NCBI GenBank assembly: GCA_015227615.1
Contig: JAALGZ010000015.1
Location: 521,001-585,000 of the forward strand
Length of the DNA: 64,000 bases
Direction: 5' to 3'
Origin: Labyrinthula sp. Ha
Lineage: Eukaryota; Sar; Bigyra; Labyrinthulida; Labyrinthulaceae
The position numbers and the translations under genes are program-made. The notes under the pieces are model-generated. The model saw only the letters and a list, made by a program, of their open reading frames with translations. It searched no databases and was not told where the DNA came from. Below, piece after piece: positions 25,701-36,403 of the stretch; within the stretch, counting starts at the first letter, position 1; each line of letters begins with the position of its first letter.

Positions 25701-26699
25701 GCAAGAGCTTGTCAAAAGAAACAGAAATCGTAACCAACACTGATAAAAGCCTAGTAGTTGATACTAAATTTAAATAACATGAATAGTTTGTAATAAAGAT
25801 ATATAATCTACATGCAGGGAAAATGAAAGAAAAACTTGAAATTGTTTCTTAAGAGTCCAAATTAAAATGACCATAATAGAGAGAAAGTGCAGGTTTTATT
25901 GATATTGATTCCAATGATAAAATCAGCAGGAATGAATCCATTATAAGTTAATTTTACGGATTCATGCAGTGAGGTAGCAAATGTGGCAAGAATCGAGAAA
26001 CTTTCATTTTAAGAGCTATCTAACCACTTTCAAAATCTTCTTGAGAAAACACAAAACGCTCCAAACCACATGCAATGCCTTAGGTTAAAATCCAGAACAA
26101 TAAGATTATCAAGAACATATTTTGTACCAATTCACATAAAAACAATAAAAAAGACAAATAATTTTAGGATATGAAGACATCTCGGATTAGAAGTAAACAA
26201 CAAAATAAGATAAGATGACTAAAACTATAATTGTTGGACTACATAAAACTTTTTTCTAGAAAAAGCTAAGCCCAAATTAACACGCTATTACCTATATTAC
26301 TTTAAAATCATCTTCCACAAAAGTCATACACAATCAAATAAGACTAGAATTGGAGACAGAAACAAATAAAATAAAATTGGTTTCTTGAGTGTATCTATCT
26401 CCATCAAATTTATGGTAGACATGATAATAATACACTAATCTCAGATATTTCAGTAAAAGTATCAGTACTATTATTACCAATACACGAAAGTTCACAGCTC
26501 ATACAAACTATAAGCAAAATTTCATTTTTTAACCAGAATTACTGTATGAAACAGAAAGATAGATTTGATAACTAATTCTCATTAGAAGAATTAAAACCTT
26601 ATAAACAGATAAGAACCACTTTCCTCCAACATAAAAGCAGCTGGGTAAACATCAAAATATATAGAACAAGCCTATAGTTGGAAAAAACAGGAGCTTGTT
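22795..26699. other. Gene-free interval, perhaps the 5' part of the LINE that follows
   Basis: AT-rich, with no supported gene. Three short plus-strand frames near 24573-25144 have no family resemblance. The part from about 25.8 kb on may hold the decayed endonuclease region of the LINE at 26700-28450, but I could not identify endonuclease motifs. Confidence 0.4.
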
Positions 26700-28450
26700 T
26701 TAAATAGCTGAATATTTAGTCGGGAAGAAGAAGAAGTTCCAAGAGAGGAAACCAATACGAAGATTAGAAAATGGAGAGCAAAAGCAGAACAGAAATATTT
26801 AGTACCCATATCCAAAAATAAACGGAGACTATGAGCCTATGCAATAGTAAATAGATGTTGGAAACAACACAAAAAAGATCCAAGTCAACCAATCCCATTA
26901 ACTCTCCTTTGAGAAGTTGGAAGAAGTCTTAAAACGGTTGAAGAACCCGAAAGAATCCGATCAGACTAGATAAAAATGAAATGCAAAAAATACAGAAAAA
27001 GAAGACTTATACCTTCTGCAACAAGTAAAACATTTTTCTCGGGGGATAATATATACCTAAACTGTAGAACGAAAATCTATTCTCTTTGGATGATGTAATT
27101 ACGTTTTATAAGAAATGTGGCAATCAGGATCCGGGGAGCTATAGACTGGCATCTCACTTGAGAATTTCGTACAGACAATTGAAGAAGTAAACTATCGAGT
27201 GTCAAAAACCTCTAATTAATCCAAAAAAGATCAATAGCCACTTGGGTCTCGTGGTCGTTCTAGACCATGCAAAAATAAAATGTTGTTCAACCTCTACAAT
27301 ATACATAAGAAATAGAGAGAAGCTGATATATACATTCATTGATTTCCCAAAAGTTCTCAATATTTGCAGCAATAGGCGCCTCGCAGTTGGCTTGCTTTAC
27401 TTTTACAATTCACCAGGTTTTGTTGATATTATAATACACTTCTATAAACACAGAAACGTATATATTAAATTAAATTCAGCGGTGGATAAAAGAACCAACA
27501 TTATTTATTGGGTTCTAAACGTCGATACAGTAGTCCAACTACCTTCATCGTAGTTCTGGGTTATATCCCGCAGCGAGTTATCAAACTTTTACATTAAAAG
27601 ATAGAAACAACTCGAATTAAGAAATTATTAGCTTTTGAGAATGATACCTGTTTAATCCAAGAATATGTAAAGTAGCCATAGAATTCACTAACTTTCTTAA
27701 AAATTATCTGAAATTTTAATGTAAAAGATAAATGTAAATAACAGATAGCTCACGGGTAATGTGGGTATAAGAAAAATAAGCGAAAATTTATAAAATGTTC
27801 AAACGAAGGAGCAGGTATTGAACATTTTTTGGGATAGCTTTAGAAGAAAAACTGCGACTATCTAAGACTATAATGGGTTCGCAACGGGATCTATAGAATC
27901 TTATTTTTTTAGATATGAGAACTCGTCAGAGCATAAGTGTAAAAGTCAAAATGATAGAATGTCGAATCCAAATGAAAACTTCAGTATAACGTGGACACAG
28001 GTTAATTATTGTAAATATATGAAGAGTCATATTCTATACACAGTTTGGAATAAGAATAGCACTGTGTAAAAGTATTGAATATAGAAACACTATAATGGAC
28101 AAGGTAGCAAACACTCTAAAAATGAATCCAACCCTAAGAAGCAATTTGGGAGCACTAAGCTGAATTTGATTAAATTACAGGTCTTAGTAAGCTCTAGTTA
28201 GGTCTCAGAACTATCGAACCTGAAAAGACCTCTGCAGTAATAACCTTGAACCATCTCACTTCCAGAATGGGACTCTCTCTCTATAGCATAATGATGAAAA
28301 CTCACAATTAAGAGTAACTCAAAGAAGATTCAGATACTAAGAAAAGAAACTGGATTTCTGAAAATACCTTGGAAATTAGGAAGAAAAATGAACGGAGAGA
28401 TGTACGAACGATGAAGATGTGTTTGCAAAATATCTAAATCAAACCTCTAG
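26700..28450 (+). mobile_element. Decayed LINE, reverse transcriptase region
   Basis: On the plus strand, in changing frames, the order of pieces is that of a LINE ORF2. Near 26930-26985 is a K-N-x-K-x-x-D-Q start motif. Near 27110-27165 is KKCGNQDPGSYRLASHL (family KKGDxxDPxNYRxISLL). At 27242-27550 a 103-residue open stretch includes EKLIYTFIDFPKVLN (family LYxxFIDFxKAFD) and LLYFYNSPGFVDIIIHFYKH (family LxxxGxPxxIIxIIxxLY). Near 28145-28200 is TKLNLIKLQVLV (family TKLxLYKTLVLPVLLYGSE). Near 28380-28420 is GRKMNGEMYER (family WRxRxNxELY). Many stops and frame changes show a long-dead copy. Catalytic DD was not located. Confidence 0.7.
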
Positions 28451-31400
28451 AAATTTGAGCGGCCTTATGTTTCTACGCTGACCAACTCCAGCAACATGTA
28501 TTCAACACACAGATAACTCACAGTCGCCTTCAAACACCACCAGCAAATACACCTAGAGACATTATACATTGTTGTAATCTACTAGAACGATAGTCTCCTC
28601 CCTGGAAAACTACAAATTTCACCCCCTGACCAATTATGTCAGCCCCTACATCCTTTCATTAGTAAGAGAAAGAATCAATCCAGTTAACTATATGCCTGCG
28701 GGAGCCTTCAGATCTTGATATGGGCAACTGATTTGAGCACTTCCAGATCTTTCCTGTGCAGCTAGAATTCTGTAATTTACTGAAATCAAAGTTGAACAAT
28801 AATCCTGACATGTAGAGGCATCCAAAAGCATGAAACAACGAACGAAACTACCAGCTCTGAGGAATTGTTTGATTTTTGCCCGCAAATCATTGGTGTGGAA
28901 TTGATTTGATGTTTGGAAGCCAAGTTATTATTTTTCTCCATCTGTATAAGATATTACAATCTTTTTCCTGAGTCTGAATGTTTTGATTATGAGTTTTTTA
29001 TTGGTTTTGGACAATAAAGCAATCCATCAATATGATGTACAGAACTGGTCCATAAAATATGTTTCCGATATCCAACGAAATTGTGCCAAGAGAACAGTAC
29101 CAGTAGATGGTATATTGGAAATAAATGAACTATTAAAAGTATTGACCGTGGACGCAGGAAAGAACCTCTCTCAAACTACCATGTAACATGACAGCTAGTT
29201 ATAGATGCAAATAAATAATGTTGATGTACTCTGGTAACAAAATCGTATCTTTTCAGGAAACTTCGGGGATATACGAAATTTTTATTAGAAACGTAGTTGA
29301 AGAATTGGCCAATATAGGATAATTATTAGATAATTTTGAAGATTCTACAAGATATATTATGTGTTTGTATACAATTATCTTACCTATTTTCAATATTTTT
29401 TATTTTCTAGAGCGCTAATCTAATTTCTAAAGGAAGTAAGAAAATACATTTTTACTATTATATGTAACAAAGAACTTAATTCCATGGTGTCTTCTCAAAA
29501 CTTTAATCTAAAAAATTGATTTCGGATACAGATATCTTACCTCTTGCATATTCAAAGCTGAACTAGGATATTTTTTAAAGTATTTCAAATAGTGCCCAAC
29601 ATAATCATAACCAAAGCCGACTGAACTATCCATACAAATTCAGATAAAACTTCATAACGCTTGAGATTTCAATAAGTCTGAAGTGATTTCATTGCAGAAT
29701 CATAAGTTCTGTGGACAGAGCTTGGGGAATTGGGGGCTTCATTATTATTCTTGGCAAAGCTGCAACAATAAATCATATTTGAAATTACGCAATAACAGTT
29801 GCGGAATGCAACATAAAAGTTTTTTTGAATGGTACGCAAGCAAAGCTTAATGCTATTTAAAATGGTTCCATTTTCAAGAGTACATTTATATCTTCATAGA
29901 ATGAGAGCCCCAAACATAATCAAACTGGAGGATGAACCCATATGTCTGCATAAACTTACAACTAGCGCTTGGGTGAGCCTGTTTTCTCCGACATAGCTAG
30001 AACATCCAGTTTCACAAATTAAAGTTTGATATAAATATTTTGTTTGATTGGACAGGTGGATGTAGAAATTGTTGGAGATAGTGACAGAATGCAAGGAACT
30101 ACTATTACATTGTCTTACACGGATGCAAAACGAGTTCCTGGATTTCTTTCTATCGGGTATAATTGGCATCTGATCGTTATTTTATATCTAAAGCATGCTT
30201 TACTTTGTTCACACGATTTTGAGAAAAGTATTTAATTTTCATATTTATTATGGCAAATCTTACCCGTATCGATTTTGATGTTAGTTCAACTAGCCCGTTT
30301 CAAACAGATGCCTGTAATAATTTTTGCTATTAAGTCAATGGTAAATAAAATTAAACCAAAGTGTAAAACGAAAATTGCATAAGAAATGCATTCAACGCTC
30401 AAGAGCTTACCTGTCCAAATACGGTAGGAGAACCTATCTACGTCGTGCTACTGATCAGCACCTAACCTTTCTTACGCATCAGTTGAACTGAAACAATGAA
30501 AAAACCGAAGCTGACTTCTATAGCTAAATAGGAGAGAGGCTTTGAATAAGATTTATCTAAGATTTTTGTTCCTCTAAATTACATGCATTGATTTTAGAGA
30601 AACCAAAAATAATTTCCCAAGAAACACATTTTTCTTACGCAACTTATCATACTATGGAAAAAAGTTTATGCCAAGTTGTAGAACTTAATTCCCTGGGGGC
30701 AAAGAGTACAAAACTAACGCGACTCTACTATTCACAAGAAGACGGCAATATACAAACTGCGATAATAAAAGTAGTCTGTTTAACTTTGAAGTTTATTCCT
30801 GGAGCAGCCTCACGCAAATAATATACGTAGAAGTCCTTGTTGAGTCCATAATGTATCTTGCCTCAGTAGCATTGTCAATGAAAAAGGTATTTATCCACTG
30901 AGACAGCAGTTCCAGGTTATCAAAAAAACTTTCTAAGCTATAGGTTAGTTTGATATTAAATACTTTTAAACTTCCTCTACAAGTTTGAGCGAGCTACTAA
31001 GGTTTTTAATATACCTCGGCTATTAGCACCAAACTAGGTATTTGAGAAATGTATATTCAATTCTCATTTTTACACTCCTGCATTATATTCTTTAGAAAAA
31101 ATGATGATAGACATGAAGGTTTAATGCATTGTAGGAATTTTTGCAGTATGATTTGTCCTAGATGAATTAGAATTTTCAAGAAATTGCATTTTGTGCTGTT
31201 TAATAGCTTTGAGCGGGTGTGATATCAAAAAAACAGATTTATAATCCCCATTATTAGAGGTTCAAGCTTCTCAGTTATTGGATTGAAGTTCCTTCCACGT
31301 TCATTATAAATAGCAAGGAAGAATGTCGAAGGTAACTCTATATAACACCTAAATGATCATATATTCTAATATTTTTGAGCGAAAACTAGAGTCATTTCTA

Positions 31401-33296
31401 TAACCATTACCTTGTGAAGGTCATCAGCCTTACTATTTTCGTTGGAACTATCGGCTAGTTATTAACTACGTGTTTGCATGGCCCGTACTTTTAGTTGGAT
31501 GTCTACGTGGGACTTAAAGTATTTTGTTTTGGATTTGACAATGGTACACTACTTGATATAGATATAAATTTCTAAAACGAAACTCGAACTATATCTTACA
31601 TGTGTATAAACTGTCACTCAACTGTTGGGAGGGGGAAATAACTTGTTATTCAACCTTGGTGATTAACGAGGCACGACGAAACAGGGGGGTCCACAAGCCT
31701 CATGTATTTTGGGTAATTCTAATGTGGCCGTAGAACCGGGCATTTCAATAGATTATTGGGTCCGAAGGCCCAGCATCAAATGCGGTTTTGCTGGGGCACT
31801 AGATTTCAACACCATCTGTTGATACCTATTTGAGTTAGGTTTTACTTTTTATGCGATAAAAACAACAAGTTATCACGTATTTCTTCGTATATCCTACATG
31901 AAAAAGCACTTTCTCAAATCGAAGATGGAATTTGTACTATTCTAGGAAGAATTACGAATCCTAATAATAATATATATATATATCGCACAGGTATATCTAG
32001 AATGTACTATCATGTCTTCTTCCTTTATCTTGTGCTCCTAAGAACTTAGTTACCTTGGGGTTATCTTTGTAACAATCAACTGGACATGGATAGCTTTATC
32101 GTTAAAACCTTAACGGTAGTATTAATGGCATGCCATTGTTACAGTAGTGTGTTAGAATGAAGCTACAAATTCATAGCTTTTACTAGAGTTCTTGACCCAA
32201 ATGTGATTGAAAGTAAACCATCATGCAAAAGTTCTAAGATTTATTAACATTTTCTTAGGAACTATTTTGTAAAAGGAAAGAACAAAACAATTTGGTCAAG
32301 AAGAAAGTTAGACTCGTGTTTTCAAACAGAAAATGTTTTATGATCAAGCAACTTGAGGCTGTTATTCTTAGAAGTTTAAAAACTGTTTTGGCTCTCCCCA
32401 GGGTAAAGAAAAGCCTTAAAATCTCAATATTTTGAGGCTAGACTAAGGTAAAGGGAGATGAGTTGAACCCTAATCTGGACCATTGCTTGCTGAAGCTGAA
32501 CTAGCTAAGAAATTAGAGTGAAAACTCAAGAGAACCCTGGAAAGAGAAATAATAGCATATAGCCGTTGTTTTTTTGGTAAACAATTGATTACTACATTTA
32601 TACTTAAACCCTTTTTCAGCAAGTTTTCAGCTGGCAACATATGATGAAGCTTCTCCTCGTAGACTGAAATTTGGCCTTATAATATGTCCAACCGCTAACA
32701 TCATACTTACAGGAGACTTTTGAGACTGATCTAGCAAAGAATCAATTTATTAGTTACAGAATTTGTTGGATTAAATCGAATTTTCGTTAGTGCACCAGGG
32801 AAACAAATATTAATGGACAGTGTCTGGGCTATCCGCATGAGTAAGAAACCCTTCCTTGGGAAATTCTAGGTCATAGAATCTACAAAAATTAATCCTAGAG
32901 GTGTTTCTATTTTACTCAATTTTCTTTAAGAACAACAAGTAATGTGAAGTACTTTAATTTAAGAGTTCATCTATTTCTATTTCGTTCAAATAAATTAAAA
33001 AAAAACTAATTAACGTGAAGTAAATAACATTACAATAATACAAGTCAAATAGCACTTGAATATAACGATGATGCGTCTCCTATATTAGAAGAGCGTGGGC
33101 CGAGAGGAGAAATCATAACGCAAACGAATGTAATGATGTCATTAAGGTTGTTTGCGAGACCTTGGTCATTTTTGGACTAAGTTTTCCGACCAGCGTACAA
33201 TTGGTCATTTTGAAATAGCAAATTCAAAGAAGATACAGTAAACGAGACATAGACTCACAAAAAGTAAACCCGAAGGTATCGTGAGCATATTAAACT
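28451..33296. other. Gene-free interval
   Basis: No supported gene or RNA. There is a short TA microsatellite near 31969-31983. Frames here are short, often lack ATG, and resemble nothing I know. Confidence 0.5.
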
Positions 33297-34151
33297 ATGA
33301 ATACATTTGTAAATACACAAGATATCATAACAAACGAAGAAATAAACATACTTCAGAACCCTATTGATTTACTTAGCCCTTTCGTTGACGATATAGTGCT
33401 CGGATCGACTCCCGAGGATATAGACTATGTCTTTACTTATCTTAGTGATCAAACATTCGAACTATTTAATGCTATCTGTTTTCTTTGGACAACATGTAGT
33501 GACGGAAATCAAAAATGGATGAAGTTATCAAACCCAGAAGAAACCAGTGAAGATAGAGGTTTCCCAGAAGGTATAGTTTTTCGCTTTCCTGCGCCCAAAA
33601 AGCAGATAGAGCCAAAGGAAGTTAAACCAACTGTATCCAATGAAAAGCCAGTGTCGAACCAATCAGATCCCGACTCATCGTTTCTCAGTTTCATTGGCTC
33701 GTCTGTCCAATCAAATGACCTAAATTTTGATGTTTTTTCTGGTCGGAAACGTTCCAAATTTGAAGAGATAAGTGGACTTTCTAATTTAGAGCCACAGACC
33801 CAGAAGTTGACTGCAAATGAGTATTGTATACAGGTTATTCTCTGGATAGAAACAGAGTTGAATGACCAGGAGATTTTTCCAAGTGATGCCAGGCGCGTGT
33901 TTCCTGATTCTTTCATTGTTCGGCTTAAGTATATTTGGAGGAGAATGTTCAGGATATTAATTGTGATCTACGCAAACGAATGTTTATTGGAGAAAGTGGA
34001 GAGTCACGAAGTGTTGAAGGCTGTGTTATACTTTGGATGGAGAAATGAATTGCTTGTGAATAGGGAAGTTAAGATTATTGGAAACATAGCGTTCGAGTTA
34101 AGAGAAGAGTATGAAAATGATTTGAAGCAGGTTGATTTTCACGATTTGTAA
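33297..34151 (+). CDS. Divergent Mob-family (Mob1/phocein fold) protein
   Basis: 284 aa, single exon. The C-terminal part (about 172-257) follows the Mob pattern: LTANEYCIQVILWIETELND then IFPSDARRVFPDSF, parallel to the Mob1 stretch with FP...PFPxxF, then IWRRMFRILIVIYANECL (Mob1 has LKRLFRVYAHIYHxH) and VLYFGWRNELL. The N-terminal part (about 36-70, STPEDIDYVFTYLSDQTFELFNAICFLW) parallels the LNEWIAVNTVDFFNQINMLY region. Between them is a Ser/Pro/Lys-rich linker of about 80 residues, much longer than usual. The zinc ligands are absent: only one Cys remains in the N-half, and both His of the IYHxHF segment are replaced (IYANEC). Mob proteins bind and activate NDR/LATS kinases in mitotic exit and polarity control; whether this one still does is unknown. 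Convergent with the sorting nexin. Confidence 0.7.
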   Translation: MNTFVNTQDIITNEEINILQNPIDLLSPFVDDIVLGSTPEDIDYVFTYLSDQTFELFNAICFLWTTCSDGNQKWMKLSNPEETSEDRGFPEGIVFRFPAPKKQIEPKEVKPTVSNEKPVSNQSDPDSSFLSFIGSSVQSNDLNFDVFSGRKRSKFEEISGLSNLEPQTQKLTANEYCIQVILWIETELNDQEIFPSDARRVFPDSFIVRLKYIWRRMFRILIVIYANECLLEKVESHEVLKAVLYFGWRNELLVNREVKIIGNIAFELREEYENDLKQVDFHDL

Positions 34152-34357
34152 ATGTTATTGAATATTGTGTTATTTTTGTGTTGACTAGGAATATATATAT
34201 ATTGATATTTGATAGGGAGTTTATTGGTTGTAATACCAAGACAATTGGAGGTAGTTGGGTTCTGATATATTTGCTGCTTGTTATGTTGTGTTCCTTAAGT
34301 ATGAAAGGAACAAGTTTCATGAAATTGAATGAACATGTTTATAACACATATTTAAGT

Positions 34358-36016
34358 TTAAACTTGTTCATTTCCCTCAATTTCTAAAATTTGAACTGAT
34401 TTCAACGGTACGTATCCTTCTTCCTCACCTTCTTGTCTAGTTAACCAGATCCACCCTTGAGGAACATTTTCTTCCTTGTCTTCATCCTTATCAAATAAAA
34501 GAACTTCATCTTTCCTTACTGATAATTCATCCTCTCCATTCCCCAAAAACTCCTCTGTGCAAATATATCTTACCCAGCCACTTTCTTCATCACCTTCATT
34601 GCTATCATCGTCAGATTCCTCATGTAACGAAACTTTATCCTGTACAGAGTTTTTTTCCTCCCCATCTTCAGTGATATTCAGTATCCTTCTGGCTTGATTC
34701 TTCTTTAGTTCATGAACCTTTCCCATTACAACATCGATAAAGACAGTTTGATAATTCAGAATACGTTCAATTTCAGAGATAAGTGTTGCGCAAACAGCCT
34801 GTCGTGCCTTCTTTTGAAGATCCTTCTTTTTCGTTTGCAATGATTTCATACTTCTGCCAACTGTGTCCACTACAGAGAGATTTTCAAAAACATCCCGAGG
34901 AAGATTCTCTTTGTTCGTACCTGATCCACTATTCATGTGGCACAAGCTTTTTTGAACCCTTGCGTATGAAAGTAAAATCTTTTTTACAACTAGTAACTTC
35001 GATTTTACATTTTCCAAATGAAGAAGTTGGTACTTGACATCCACATTTGCTATCCTAGCAAGAAGAACTCCTTCTTTTGCGAGCAGTAAAACTCGTCTAT
35101 CATTAATATCACCCCAGTGAGAAACTTCCTGCACAGCTTTTCTTCCGTCAGTAAAGTTCTTTGTCTCTGCATGTCTCAGCTCCCCAATAACTTTTGAAAA
35201 CTCTTTACTTTGAACGGCAAAACCACTTAAATTTCTGCTCTCAGCCAATAATCCTGGCGATAAAACATTCGAATAGTTTGCTATTAACTCGTTCACCTCA
35301 TTTAGCCTCCCTTTAAGCACGTCAAACGATTCCTCAGGTGTTCGGCTCAACTTAATTTTTTCTTTCCATCTCTGATGACCAACGGATACTTCTTCTCTTT
35401 TAACGGCCTCACAAAGCTGTTTCGTGAAAGCATCTCTATTTCCGATAAATGCAAGGAATGTGGAATCTCTTCTTATAAATACATTTCTGGCGAGATCAGT
35501 AAGAAACAGCTTCAAGAACTTAGCTTCACTTTCAATCTCCTTCTTGGTTTTCTTAGTCAATAGCTTTGTGTTTGCTAAGATTGGTGGAATTATCATGTAC
35601 GGATAATCAGCAGAAAGAGTTTTTTGAAGCAATTTGAAATCGGCCAATGTTCTCAATGATTCAAAAACTTCAATTCTTCTGTTATTTCCAGAAGGCAGCA
35701 GTTTCAAACTCACAAAATATATAATTTTTGTTTTTAAAGTTGATTTCTTTATTTCAGACAATGTAATATCCACCTGGCATGACAAGGAATTTTCGTAGTT
35801 TAGAAATTCTTCGAGTCCTTCTCTAACTTTTTCAGGGACGTTTGCTAGCGCATCTAGAGACTGTAGATCGGAGAAGTAGGAAGATATTACAGTGGAACAC
35901 TTTTTATTTACTGATTGAGGCATCTTTGAGGCTGAACTTGGAATAGATGATGTATCTGAGTTATCATACGAGTTCATTGTGGAACTTCCTAGATTATCTT
36001 TTTGTTCTACTTTCAT
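34358..36016 (-). CDS. Sorting nexin-like protein, PX-BAR-SH3 order
   Basis: 552 aa, single exon. Residues about 1-60 are Ser-rich and disordered. About 77-195 form a PX domain: ESLRTLADFKLLQKTLSADYP, then PPILANTKLL, then FIRRDSTFLAFIG, i.e. the usual R(Y/T)xxF, proline loop and FL parts. About 215-430 are alpha-helical and charged, consistent with a BAR domain. About 440-480 are strongly acidic. About 486-544 form an SH3 domain (EDELSVRKDEVLLFDKD, GWIWLTRQ, EEGYVPLKSV). PX binds phosphoinositides, BAR senses or bends membrane, and SH3 recruits proline-rich partners, so the job is likely endosomal or endocytic traffic. SNX9/18/33 carry SH3 at the N-terminus; here it is at the C-terminus. The start could also be Met14, with little effect. 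Confidence 0.82.
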   Translation of the reverse strand: MKVEQKDNLGSSTMNSYDNSDTSSIPSSASKMPQSVNKKCSTVISSYFSDLQSLDALANVPEKVREGLEEFLNYENSLSCQVDITLSEIKKSTLKTKIIYFVSLKLLPSGNNRRIEVFESLRTLADFKLLQKTLSADYPYMIIPPILANTKLLTKKTKKEIESEAKFLKLFLTDLARNVFIRRDSTFLAFIGNRDAFTKQLCEAVKREEVSVGHQRWKEKIKLSRTPEESFDVLKGRLNEVNELIANYSNVLSPGLLAESRNLSGFAVQSKEFSKVIGELRHAETKNFTDGRKAVQEVSHWGDINDRRVLLLAKEGVLLARIANVDVKYQLLHLENVKSKLLVVKKILLSYARVQKSLCHMNSGSGTNKENLPRDVFENLSVVDTVGRSMKSLQTKKKDLQKKARQAVCATLISEIERILNYQTVFIDVVMGKVHELKKNQARRILNITEDGEEKNSVQDKVSLHEESDDDSNEGDEESGWVRYICTEEFLGNGEDELSVRKDEVLLFDKDEDKEENVPQGWIWLTRQEGEEEGYVPLKSVQILEIEGNEQV

Positions 36017-36152
36017 TTTTGTCGTAATGATATTTTGGGAAATTGCAAGACTGGCGAGATTGCTTCAATATCGGGATCGGGATCACCAATCGAAAGAATA
36101 GTCGGGATTTCAGTAAAAGATCAATGAGGAAAAAAACAATCCATACTGCAAT

Positions 36153-36395
36153 TAGGGGTGCATATTTATTTATTGATAAATAATTAATAATATTTTTGTC
36201 ATGTTTTTCTTGTTGATGAGAATTAATAATTAGAGGATTAGTTTGATTTCTGATTGAAAATGAATTTTTATCACTCATAAACAGAATGAAACGAAAATCA
36301 TTTGAAAAGTATCAAAAGACAAAAATTCTGTTGATAATTAGAACAAAGTTATTTAACATCTGCCTGCTAGTAATTTTTATCAGAATATGCGGCTA
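36153..36395. mobile_element. hAT-like MITE, 243 bp, with 8-bp target duplication
   Basis: The left end reads TAGGGGTGCATATTTATTTA and the right end, on the other strand, TAGCCGCATATTCTGATAAA. The flanks are ACTGCAAT (36145-36152) and ACTGTAAT (36396-36403), an 8-bp duplication with one mismatch, as expected for hAT elements. The interior is of the same TTGATAA / GATAAAAATTA type as the copies at 6510 and 57127. No coding capacity. Confidence 0.75.
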
Positions 36396-36403
36396 ACTGT
36401 AAT

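Noticed and set aside
31969-31983. TA microsatellite
   Set aside because: Short and ordinary for AT-rich DNA.
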